Shown: positions 14,201-24,341 of the stretch, piece by piece
Position numbering within the stretch: the stretch's first letter is position 1
Layout of the letters: every line of letters begins with the position of its first letter
Assembly: GCA_964019165.1 (NCBI GenBank)
Contig: OZ025276.1
Coordinates: 11,415,205-11,479,204, forward strand
Reading direction: 5' to 3'
Source of the DNA: Mastigias papua
Taxonomy: Eukaryota; Cnidaria; Scyphozoa; Rhizostomeae; Mastigiidae
Length of the DNA stretch: 64,000 bases
The notes under the pieces: generated by a model
The model's input: only the letters and a program-made list of their open reading frames with translations
The model's database searches: none
Told to the model about the DNA's origin: nothing
Made by a program: the position numbers and the translations under genes

Positions 14201-17200
14201 ATATGAAACTCAATCAAAAGATAACTTCATTCCCTTCCGAATTTTTTCCACAAAACCACAAAATGACACTACCAGCATTAGCAACGGATTTTCGAAAATG
14301 TGACGGTAGCACGTGCCGCAGTAGCTTCTGAATACATTCCCAACTGCAGTATTGCTATATAATTGTGAAATGACAACAAAAACTACGGATGGAAATAAAT
14401 AAATGAATGAATTTTCTTAGCAGCAATTTATCGCCAAACTCGTTGTGAAGATTTTACCTGTCTTGCTGGTGGAGACGGCGATGGTGACCAATCTTCACTT
14501 TGCAATCTCCCTCTTTTCGGTGGCGAAGGTCTTTTTGGCCGGCGTCTTGGCGATGGACTGAAATCTCTCCTTCTTCTAACTGGCGACTGACGTCTCACTG
14601 GTGAAGGTGACCGTCTCCTTGGAGATGGGGATCGTCGTCTTGGAGATGGAGATCGTCGTCTTGGAGATGGAGATCGTCGCCTTGGAGATGGCGAACGACG
14701 CCTTACAACTCTTCGTGGGGGTGATTCTGACGGTGAACGAAATCGTCTCTGACGGTGAGGAGAGTCTTTTCGATAACGACGAGGGGGGGACTTTTGGGGT
14801 GATCTTCTCCTCTGCGCTGAACCATAAAATGGAGAACGATTCCTGGAGCCTCTAGGAGGCGACCGCCTTCGCCTTGGCGATTCCGACTTCGATTTTCTAT
14901 CACCTCTTTGATATCTTCGATCTCGAAACTTACCACCGCTGTTTTCTACTTCTTTTTCATTGTCCTTTTCTGGAGATACACTACTTGATACTGATCTACA
15001 AAAAGAAAGAACCATCAAACCTAAAACCTTTGAATATGAAATCGCCAAATCCCCAACTTATCATATGACATAACACAGATGGCAAAAGAGCTCTCTGAAA
15101 TGGCAGTGCAACAGTGGATGATATTGGTGAGTCTGATAAATTGAAAATCGCAATTGGCTTCAACGAGGTACTAAATGCTAACACAAATTAATCCCAGATT
15201 GGTCAATCTAAGGGAGCAGGGCTTCCTATCAGGTTTATGGTCTGTTAATTGGTGGTTTCCAATACAATCGTCTTCTGCTTTTTGGGGCAAATTCGATTAT
15301 TTCATATCTGCGCTTCTCTCTATGATACACAAATATAGGCCTACTCCTTACCTCTTTGTTCTATAAGTACGACCTTGTGCCTTTTCTGCTTTATGATATT
15401 TTGGCGATTCCAATTGGTCTTTGGAAATCGGATTGACAGGTGATTTTGATCCATCTTTTATGCTCTCTTCGGATGAGCTACGCTCATTCCTCTTTGCAGG
15501 CACTTCCTTTTCAACCTTTGCTTGCCTGCGGTGGGTGGGTGGTGGCGATGCTGATGCCTTCTTCTTCTCAGGAGTGGGTGAGCGTGATGATGCAGAACTT
15601 GGTGATCGTCTCTTTACAACACGGCGAACATCCCTACCAAAAATAGAATTCTTAATGCTAGTTTCGATACAAAAATAAGCTCAAATTAACGGCTCATGAT
15701 TCAAGTACCTTTGTAGTTCCTACTTTTCAAAATACTAACTCAAAGATATTTTCAAATCTCTGGTGCATTAGCTTCTAATTTTTCTTTTGCAATTTCTCTT
15801 CTCTTCTACTAGTAATTGACACTGGATATGGCAATAAATTTTGCAGTCAAATAGCAGTGCTTGCAAGAAAGTAGGTGGAAATAAATGTTTATGTGCACGC
15901 ATGAATCACTGTACATGCAAACAAATGCTAATCCATGTAGAAACATGCATAAACAATGAATTGTCACCGAATAAACACATTAAATTCACATATGAGGAGT
16001 GAACATGAACAAGTTCTACCTTCCACGTCGCGGTGATCTTGAGGGAGAGCGTGAATGTCTTCTTGGAGCAGGCGAGTACCTTCGTCGGCGTGGCGACCTA
16101 TATCTCGGAGGTGAACGAGATCTTCGACGAGGTGAATATGATCTTGATCTGTACCTCCGTCGCCTTGAATTAGATCGCGACCGGCGACGAGGAGACCTGT
16201 CCGGGGATCTCGAATGTGACCGGGATCGCGATCGAGAGCGTGATCGGCGACGAGATCTGCTTCGCGACCGTGATCTTGATTTCGACTGAGATGGGGACCG
16301 TGACTGACTGAAATGTGAATCAATTCAGAAATGTGAATAAACAAATATATTCGATGAAGAATGAAATTGTGATGAGTAATTAGCTTTGAAAGAAATGGAA
16401 CGATTTGGTTTTCTGTTGGTGCAATTGCAACAAGATAATGTACAGGCAGCTCACGGCTACACATTAATGGAACGTCTTAACTTTTCCTCTTTAACATGGT
16501 AACCTATGGCTCCGCCATTTTTGTTTTAAATATTTCGAAATCCATAACTGCTTTGCTCGAGTTCTCAAATTATCGAAATTCACGTAGTTGTTTTAGTTCT
16601 GTTTTGTGTGTTTTTTCCAGTCCTTTGTTTTCTGTTTTCTTCCAGTTCGTCGTCATTGTTCTCTTGCTTGTTTTCGTGCTTTCTTTCTGTATTGGCCTTG
16701 GGGTAGTCATCGTATACTGCTTATCACGGTATCGTCTTTGTAGTGTTTGTAAAGTAACATGAGAAATGTTTTTCACTGTAAATTGTATTTTAGTAGTTAT
16801 ACGAATGACAAAAAAGTTTTCCTCCAATTTTAAAACATTCTATTCACTATGCAAGGGTGCACTTATGCAAAGTGTTTGTACAGATTTATGACAAAGTACT
16901 TCTCTCTACCTGTCTTTGGTCCGTCCTAGAAGAAAATTGGCGACAATCAGTTTCGTAATACACTAACAACACAAAGAATACGTTAAATTTTGTGCATCCA
17001 AACACAGGGCCTAAATCAGCAATTAAAATTGTCAATTACTCTCAAACCGATAATGTTTGTGGTAGATCTATTTCTAGATTTCATAGTTATATATTCTAAT
17101 GTAATCTGCATTCTATTGTTATGTTCTACCACACGGTGTCAGGTATGAAAATAGAATTACCTCTAGGCTTTCCTTTATCTGCCTTTAACTAAAAGGAAAA

Positions 17201-20200
17201 ACACACAGCAGTTAGTCGCGCAACATCAACAATATCGACCCAAACATATAATGAAGGTCTTAAGAAAAAAAACACCCGAAGGCATTTCAATTATTCTGAA
17301 AATCTGACATACAATTCATAGCACCAGTTGGGTAGCTTTTTCTCGGATTTTTCCGTGTGTTAAGATTAATTACCAAACATATTGAATCGAGTACTTGTCT
17401 CGTTCCACCTTCTACACTACAATCGTCCTTTAATTACTTGAAAATAAAGTCGTTATAGATACTTTTCTTGCATATCATCATTAATAACCGCAGTGATAAA
17501 AAACCGCTTAACAGCACTGGTTCCATCTGTTCTCTCAAAATGAACAAAAAGTGGTATGGTCCAACAAGGCAAACCTCAGAACAACAGGCTGCGCATATAC
17601 CAGTTCCGATTACAGTTGTCATTCTGAACATTTGAATAACTGATAACAGTCGTACTAGGGTAAGTTATTGTCAAAAGCGCTTATCAGTATCATTTCAAAC
17701 GTGAAGCACCATGAATATCTGCAAGGAATGACTCTTCATCCGTCTTCCAATTACCCATGTGACTCAGTACAATCTGGACTAAACTGGGCATCAATCACTT
17801 GCTCTTTCGCTGTTCTTTGGTCAATAGGAAAGATCAGCAATACTGTACTGTCTCTGAGAAATTCTTGAAATGAACCGCGCGAATAAACTTGGACAATAAC
17901 CTTGATTCAGATTTCCGAGGTACAAAAAATTAGGCTTCCAGAGTATGAGGAAGAATGAATTCAGAACTGAAAGTATTAAGCATGGAGAAAAAAAGAGAAG
18001 AGAGTAACAAATAAAAAAATCATCCCTTCAGGCTTAAAGTTTATATTTAAAATCAGCAAATTCAAAGATCCCAACAAAAATAGTGTGAAAATACGTACAT
18101 TATTTAGCTTATCCCGCAGGTCGCTAACAGCAGAGAACTGTGCATTTGTATCCTGCGGGAAATAAACAAGTCAAATTTTATGTTTTATTTCTTTAGTTAT
18201 TACCACTATCAGCAAATGATGGATGAGGGCTCTCTACAGAAGAATGCAGGCCAATTTCATAAAACCCTTTGAAACGGATTTTCTGATTTGCTACAAGGAT
18301 TAAATAATACACAAAAACTTGTTAACTTGCACCAATGATTAGAAAATGGTATTAATGATCGGGCCACCCACTGACCACGGGCCACCCACTGACCACGGGC
18401 CACCCACTGACCACAGTCCACAGTGACCATGGATCTCGATACTATGGACAAAAGTTGCTTTGCATGCAAGCTCTCATCACTATCGATTTTCAAGAAGAAA
18501 CATAGAGGCCTATCTGAGGAAACATGATAGGAAACTATAAAGACGAGAATGAGATGCAGCAATATTGAGCGGAAAAAAACATGAACGGAGAGTTTGGAGA
18601 TACCAATTAATTATGATGATGATTATGATGAAGTACCTCGTTTTCAATATCCTCATCACTGCTCAGAATGTAATCGATCTTTACGCCTTGCATCAACTTC
18701 ATAATCATGTCATAGATTGATTTGGCGAACTTTTCATTCCCTTTCTCGCCCAGATGCAAATAATCTGTGTAATACAACTCGGTACGGAGCATCCCATTAG
18801 GCAAAACCCAATCGTTTTCTGGCTTTAAAAAGTATACATTCCTCTGCGAAGGAGACTGACACCATCTCTTTAATTTCTTGTTAACACTTCGGATACTCTG
18901 TCGTCGATATCCGGGTTCCAAGTCGCGAGGAAGAAGGCCGGTAATGATAATCTTGGCGTTGGGTTTTGCTGTTTGGAACACGGACACGATGGAGGTTATT
19001 CCGTCCGTTATGTCAGAAGGGGTATCTCTATCGATGTTGTTAGTGCCACAGTGTACAACACAAATATGTAAGTTCATTGGGATTTCACCGTTTTCAACCC
19101 TCCATAAAACATGCTGGGTGCGGTCCCCTCCAATACCAAAATTCAAAGCACGCAGCGGTCCGAAATACGTCGACCACACGTTTGAATATCTTGACAACCC
19201 GTTTATGAGTGAGTCTCCAACCAGCAAGATGCCAGCTCCCCCGGTTTGCGCAATGTGTACGAACTTGTCGTGCTCTGCATACCAGCCAGGTTTGGTGTTC
19301 CGACCGACAGGCGTCGAGGCGGGGGATGATGTATACCCAGATAAGTCCTTTTTGATGGTTCGTTGTGGCGTCACCATACCCGCACCGAGGACAGTAATGG
19401 GATTCTGGTCATAGTCATTGCTCCTCCTATCTCCCTCGCGTGAATGGCTCTAGTTATAATGCAGTATTCAAAACTGTTAGCTCAAAAGACGCGCAAATAA
19501 TTCTGAGAGCAGACTAGCAATCAGGGTTGAGAATGCAAATAATATTCAGAAAAAAAACAAACATAAGACACAAGTACCAATGTCCATCAACAAGTATTAC
19601 TAATATCTGAAAAAGTTTTACGCCATATTTAAGTTTCCAAAACAAATAAAGACACTGGACTAGATTGATAATTTTTGAACTGGAAAGGTATTGTTCTTTA
19701 AGGCAAAGTGAGGGGTATGTACATTGAAAACAACAAATTTCTGACGACTCTATATGTGCTAGAGTCTGACAGCAACTGCTCTGTACTCTTCATGATGTTC
19801 TGAACCATTCACAAGGCTACAGCACGACGCCAAAGTGGCACCAATAAGGCTATGGCACGGGGTTAATAAACCAACAATGCCAGCAAAATTAGCAACCAAG
19901 CTTTCTACAGCCAGCTACATGAGAACACGGACAGCTAATATTTAGCAAGAACTAGGACTTACCGAATCTTTTGCAAGCTTTAAAGCTTGAGCTTTGACAG
20001 CTGCTACTTCAGCTGGAGTGAGAATACTGTCCCCTGTTTCCGGACCTGGTATGGTGCTATCTGCCTCCGCAACCAGTTCGCCAGCTGAGCGTCTGATATG
20101 CGCATTTATACGGTCTTGCTCAATCTAAAGATGAAAGAAATTGGTCTAGATTAGAGTATCTAACTGAATGAAGATCATAACCTAAGATGACAATCCATCT

Positions 20201-23200
20201 AGAAGGACAAAATATGCATTACTGAGGAAAAATGGATCAAAAATGAAAATACAAAAATCAGTCCTAAATTTCCTTTACGCTTTACCCTGATCTATTGCCT
20301 ATGTACACAAACATGTAGTTGGGAATGGCCTAGGCCTGGTTATCAAAATTGTATGGATTTGGCTACGGACAACTGCAAGTTACTCAAATCTTGAATCTAA
20401 AGTTTTATAACAGAAAAGTGGACAGCAGTGGGGAGTGGGTTGTAATGGGGAATGGATGGCAGTGGGGAAAGGATGGTGGCAGAAAATGAGTTAAATATTT
20501 TTCCTTTCATTTCAATTCATTTTTACAGAAAAAATCCTTTAGCTTGGGCAAAGTAAGGTAAATTATAAAACAATTTTGTTCAATTTATGCGTGTTAGTAA
20601 ATAAAACTAATAATAAATGGTGATCTTCCTGTGGGGATCCTAAGGCATATGGGAGATCTAATTCATAGGAGTGATTTTCTAATGACAAGAACACCATTAG
20701 AATAATGGAATTGTTCTAAAGAAAGGTTAAAAAGATATCAATCACTGGCATAGATCAATATATTAGGCAACAATATCTAATCCTCTTAGGATTAGCCAAA
20801 CACCTACATTGCGACCAAAGTCTGCGTAAAACTACATAAAAACCTACCATTACTCAAAACTAAACAACAATAAGATACATTAATCTAATAAATACCAAAA
20901 ACAACAATCTACTTTTCACCCAGATGATGAAAAAATATCAGCAAATGCTAATCACCTCTACTGAAAGGGCAATTCTAATTTATATGAGCAACTGGAAAGG
21001 GAAAGCTTCATTTGTCAGGACATTACAAAAGAAAGGCATTTGCCAAGATCAAGCAATTTGCTGTTAGAAATATGGTTGAGTAACCTTAGTACAAACATAT
21101 TTGGAACACCAAAGTCTTTGATGCAACAGAACTAAAGAATCATTTAACAAATCACTCTTCACTATTGCGACATTTTGGTTAACATCAGTCTACTTATGGG
21201 AAAGGAATGAAGCGCATAACCCACAGTAGGGCACTATCAAATCTATCAAAATATTTTCAGTTGGTACGAAAAACTAATTAATTTAAGGCAGGGTATTCTA
21301 CGCTTGATATTGCCCTTAAGGATGAATGTAATACTAATAAACTATAGTTTTAAGTATCACTAACTGAATAAGAAGTGAACTGGATGAGAGGATGCTACTA
21401 ATGGTTATGATTATCTAAGGAAGGTAGGGAATATAACTTAACCTGTGATATGGACAACGACACTGAGAATACAAGATTAATTACAGCCACAAATGTAATA
21501 CAAATACTAGTATTCAAAGTAGGAACATATGACATAAATGCCTGAAAACTCATAATCATAAAATGATATGAATTCGGATAAACAGAGACTTCAAAACTAT
21601 AAAGGGATAAGCAAATTCAAACAACAGAGAAACTTCTAAATTAATGAAACCAAGATACTTTTAAGCTTCTACAAACAACTTAATATTTTACACATGATAC
21701 TTTTCTACTTTGAGATTTTATAGATCCTCAAACAACTTAAGCAATTCTTGTCATGGGTGCTTGGCTCTTTCTTGCCTGGTACAAACAGACCAGTTTACAG
21801 ACAAGTTCATTTCACAAGGCTAATCCTTCAAAACTATTTACATCAATATATATACATAATGGGAATTTAAAATGACTTTTCAGGTCTCTATTTAATTGCA
21901 CTAGTTTCACTTTTGGGATTATTCAGAAGGACTGAAATTAGCCAGCTCAGCTCAAATTTCCACTTATAACTTCAACAAATATTAGATACTAGGGGAATAG
22001 AAAGAACTGGTCATAAGAAACGAAATTTCTAAAATTGTCTATTCACTTCCTATCCTGGTATCTACAGGTATTTCTTCTTGGTGAATACTACATAGCTGGG
22101 TATGCAAATAGGAATAAATTAAAATGCTTCTATAGTCAAATCTAACCAAAACCACATACAAAATCTAATCTACTTGACATTGCTATATATTTAATTACTT
22201 CTTAAATACAATCCTGCCTTATTACTTACCACTATCCAATTTGAAACTGCAAAATGAATAAACACAAGAGGAAAATAGTAACTTCAAACAACACTCTATT
22301 GAATAAGGAAGATATTGATATTTTAAAGTGAAGCATAAAATTTCTTGCAAGCAAATTATACTTTCTGTATTTGAAATTAATATATATATACTGAATAAAT
22401 GCTTATAGGGCATTTTTAACAATTAGACAATAACAACAATTAGCAGACTCATCATTATTGATATTACTCTTAAAAAACATTACATTCTGTAAAAGCCAAT
22501 TTGGCAGGTAGCTGCTAAATGATCAGCTAATTCTCAAAGAGTATCAATACCTATCTAATCTTAAACAATTAACATAAAAAAGTGATCACTAAAATCCATG
22601 CATTAACTTTTAAGAAGAAACCCAACAACTTAGCATGCTACACCTGCTTACCTTCCTCAATCTGATTTCTTCCTTTTTCTTTTCTAAGAAAGCAGTTGGA
22701 ATCCCACCTATGTTTTCTTGGGCACTGACAAGCAATTCCCATAATTCACCCATGAAAACTCTTGCATTTTTTCCTTGTAAGAATCCAGTAAGTGTAATCT
22801 GTATATTTTTTGGATCAGGGTGCTACAAACATGTAAAATTTTTCATTTATTACTTCAAACAATAAACCCCTACAACCTTGCTGCCAAATTCATCCATATA
22901 TACTGAGTTATAGGGAACTCCTTGAGGATTCTGACAAACAGTATTATTCTTCAACTAATGAAAAATGTAAAAAAGGTGTTCAATCTAGATACATACTTTC
23001 ATAATACTTTCATAATTACCACATTCTTTATATCCATACCAAACAATAATTATATAAATGTATAAAATATTTAAGCTTGTTATAGTAATGTGCACCAATC
23101 TGTTCATTTCTGCCAACAAATTATTCTCAATCCTTGTGTGAAGGTACATGTGTAGTAATTTTCAGTTAGATTGTTTCATGTGTTACATGCTGATGACCTA

Positions 23201-24191
23201 TTTGACATGATATAGATCTACTATTTTCTTCCAAAGATTCCATTTTTAACAGTATTAGCAATATGTCAAGCTGCAACTGAGTGTTCTTGGATATTCAAAC
23301 CTCAACAAAGAGAGAGAGAGACAGAAACCTATATGTTAACTGAAGAAACAGCCTTTCATCTCACCCTTTCATTGTTCAATAGCTCAAAAATCAAACCATT
23401 AACAATCTCATCCTCCATTCCAAGAAGCTCTGTAATGCGTTTGGTTATCCAAGGCCTTATGGTATCAAGATTCACTTTCTCCATATCAACCTTGAAATGG
23501 AAGAAAGTAACTAATAACCTAGTACTTCTAACAGTCTGGGCTAAAAATCAATAACCTAATGATTGCAAAGGGCACTGAAATTATCAATAAAATACAAGAC
23601 GAAAGAAGAAGTAAATGATGTTCAGCGACCACATTGTAGTAAATGGCCAGTGGACTTTGAATGTAATAAAGTATTTCCTGAAATCATATCCCAAAGCAGT
23701 GCACAGCGCGTGAAATTTTGCCCAAGTCCTAAAATACGCTGTCAAATCAATAGCAAAGTACATAAGTATCTTTTACCTACAGTTGGGATTTCTCCAAAAT
23801 TTCTCCCTTAATATTCCTTACGTCTATGGGCTTGGTCTTGTCGACAGAAATCTGATATGCACAACCTGCTTGCATTTATCAGTAATCTCCCTGATAATCA
23901 TGATTTCCATAATAGCCTTTCACATGCATAACATCAAAAATAAATAGAAAATAAGTATCATATGGTCTTCGAAAACGAAAGTGATAGTTACCTTCTTATG
24001 AAGGACGGACTCAAACTTCATGTGTTTCATCAGTTTCTTCTCTTTGTCCGAAAAACGGCTGTCTTGATCAGCACTAGTCCCCTAGAAATAAAGCACGTTA
24101 AATAAATAACTGCGCCACACTTATAAGGCATAAGTCGATAAAGCAAAGATACTTGAGAGTAGCTACCAACCCGAAAGAATCCAGCATCCAT
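11275..24191 (-). CDS. SRRM1: SRRM1, serine/arginine repetitive matrix protein 1 (SRm160)
   Basis: Nuclear splicing coactivator and exon-junction-associated factor. Minus-strand exons: 24191-24171, 24081-23992, 23490-23365, 22822-22652, 20124-19963, (optional 19449-18637), 18152-18099, 16303-16020, 15633-15352, 14995-14458, 14187-13780, 13458-12895, 12448-12326, 11394-11275. Without the optional exon this gives 980 residues in a closed frame (human 904). The N-terminus MDAGFFR and the PWI domain (residues about 30-136, PWITKRITELLG at about 50, then FLQGKNARVFMGELW) match the family closely. The RS region follows: SR dipeptides in exon 16303-16020 and five RRRSPSP-type units in exon 14995-14458. 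Next come acidic/basic serine-rich exons and a KKHRKHKK lysine-histidine stretch. The C-terminus is EKKLREKALQSM, as in vertebrates. The acceptor at 16303 was chosen because the other one (16307) breaks the RS frame. Shares a divergent promoter with CDC40. Confidence 0.95.
11530..11807. mobile_element. Tc1/mariner-type MITE in the last SRRM1 intron
   Basis: A 278-base element with long imperfect terminal inverted repeats. The left end starts CAATACTCGCCAAAAGTCC and continues GGGACACTT; the inverse complement of the right end starts CAATAGTCGCCAAACGTCC and continues TTGGGACACTT. Both ends are flanked by TA (11528-11529 and 11808-11809), the target duplication of Tc1/mariner elements, and the ACAAAAGT..GGGACACT type of terminus is familiar from that superfamily. 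A second inverted pair, C-rich with AACAATGYTGG, lies further in (about 11589-11621 and 11688-11719). No transposase is encoded, so it is non-autonomous. Confidence 0.8.
16304..18098 (-). other. SRRM1 intron, no exon accepted
   Basis: About 1.8 kb between the 54-base exon (18152-18099) and the first RS-rich exon (16303-16020). One micro-exon-like segment near 17162-17189 has splice-like borders, but its length cannot be reconciled with the RS frame. Otherwise I see no coding content, repeat or RNA gene. Confidence 0.5.
18361..18414. repeat. 18-base tandem repeat, three perfect copies
   Basis: Three identical copies of an 18-base unit starting GGGCCACCCACTG, at 18361, 18379 and 18397, followed by a diverged partial copy. 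It lies in the SRRM1 intron just downstream (minus strand) of the SGNH exon. It is GC-rich against AT-rich surroundings. The perfect identity points to recent expansion. Confidence 0.9.
18607..19449 (-). CDS. SGNH hydrolase, PAF-acetylhydrolase Ib catalytic-subunit-like, inside an SRRM1 intron
   Basis: An uninterrupted frame encodes a full SGNH/GDSL esterase domain. Counting from the in-frame ATG at 19377 (256 residues to the stop at 18609-18607), block I is VGDSLING (Ser56), block II FGIGGD (about 80-85), block III GTNN (Asn113) and block V DYLHL (Asp205, His208), so the catalytic set is intact. Flanks such as LNFGIGGDRTQHVLWR and KIIITGLLPRD resemble PAFAH1B2/3. The frame stays open 24 codons upstream of the ATG to a splice acceptor (exon start 19449) and contains a donor at GAG|GTACTT (exon end 18637). 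The 813-base exon is phase 0 at both ends and so matches both neighbouring SRRM1 exons. Three readings are possible: a cassette exon making an SRRM1-SGNH fusion; a nested single-exon gene; or a co-opted esterase from a CR1-type retrotransposon ORF1, some of which carry SGNH domains. I see no reverse transcriptase beside it. Confidence 0.8.
   Translation of the reverse strand, partial: SHSREGDRRSNDYDQNPITVLGAGMVTPQRTIKKDLSGYTSSPASTPVGRNTKPGWYAEHDKFVHIAQTGGAGILLVGDSLINGLSRYSNVWSTYFGPLRALNFGIGGDRTQHVLWRVENGEIPMNLHICVVHCGTNNIDRDTPSDITDGITSIVSVFQTAKPNAKIIITGLLPRDLEPGYRRQSIRSVNKKLKRWCQSPSQRNVYFLKPENDWVLPNGMLRTELYYTDYLHLGEKGNEKFAKSIYDMIMKLMQGVKIDYILSSDEDIENEVLHHNHHHN
20125..22651 (-). other. Large SRRM1 intron, nothing recognised
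   Basis: The 2.5 kb intron follows the last PWI-domain exon. It is AT-rich, with no open frame of note on either strand, no tandem array and no RNA gene that I can recognise. It is the longest SRRM1 intron. Confidence 0.6.
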
Positions 24192-24341
24192 CTTGGCGAA
24201 AGTTGAGTAACAACGTCCGACCAATTTGGAAGAGGCATGTGCTTTTAAAGAATTAACCTGCGTATTTCCTGAGGGAAAACCTCGGGAACGATGCTGCATT
24301 TGCTGTGCAGGAGCACTTCCTATATTATTTCAATATACAAA
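24192..24341. promoter_or_regulatory. Divergent promoter shared by SRRM1 and CDC40
   Basis: Only 150 bases separate the SRRM1 start codon (minus, 24191) from the CDC40 start codon (plus, 24342), so both promoters and 5' UTRs must fit here or overlap the coding ends. There is no TATA box. An ETS-like ACTTCCT box lies at 24315-24321, and the CDC40 start itself reads CAAAATGGCGGG, close to the YY1/TISU initiator type. Co-expression of the two splicing genes is inference from spacing. Confidence 0.7.

Noticed and set aside
15999..16289. Plus-strand open frame rich in Arg-Asp/Leu repeats, and similar plus-strand frames at 12971-13237, 13772-14110 and 14601-14855
   Set aside because: They are antisense shadows of the SRRM1 RS and Lys/Glu-rich exons; the minus-strand frame has the correct splice sites and family motifs.
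17162..17189. Micro-exon candidate in SRRM1 (reads ADKGKPR, with splice-like borders)
   Set aside because: Its 22 or 28 bases would shift the following RS-rich exon out of frame with either available acceptor.
17434..17631. 65-residue minus-strand frame with cysteines and a hydrophobic stretch
   Set aside because: Lies in an SRRM1 intron, has no recognisable domain, and has unremarkable length for AT-rich DNA.
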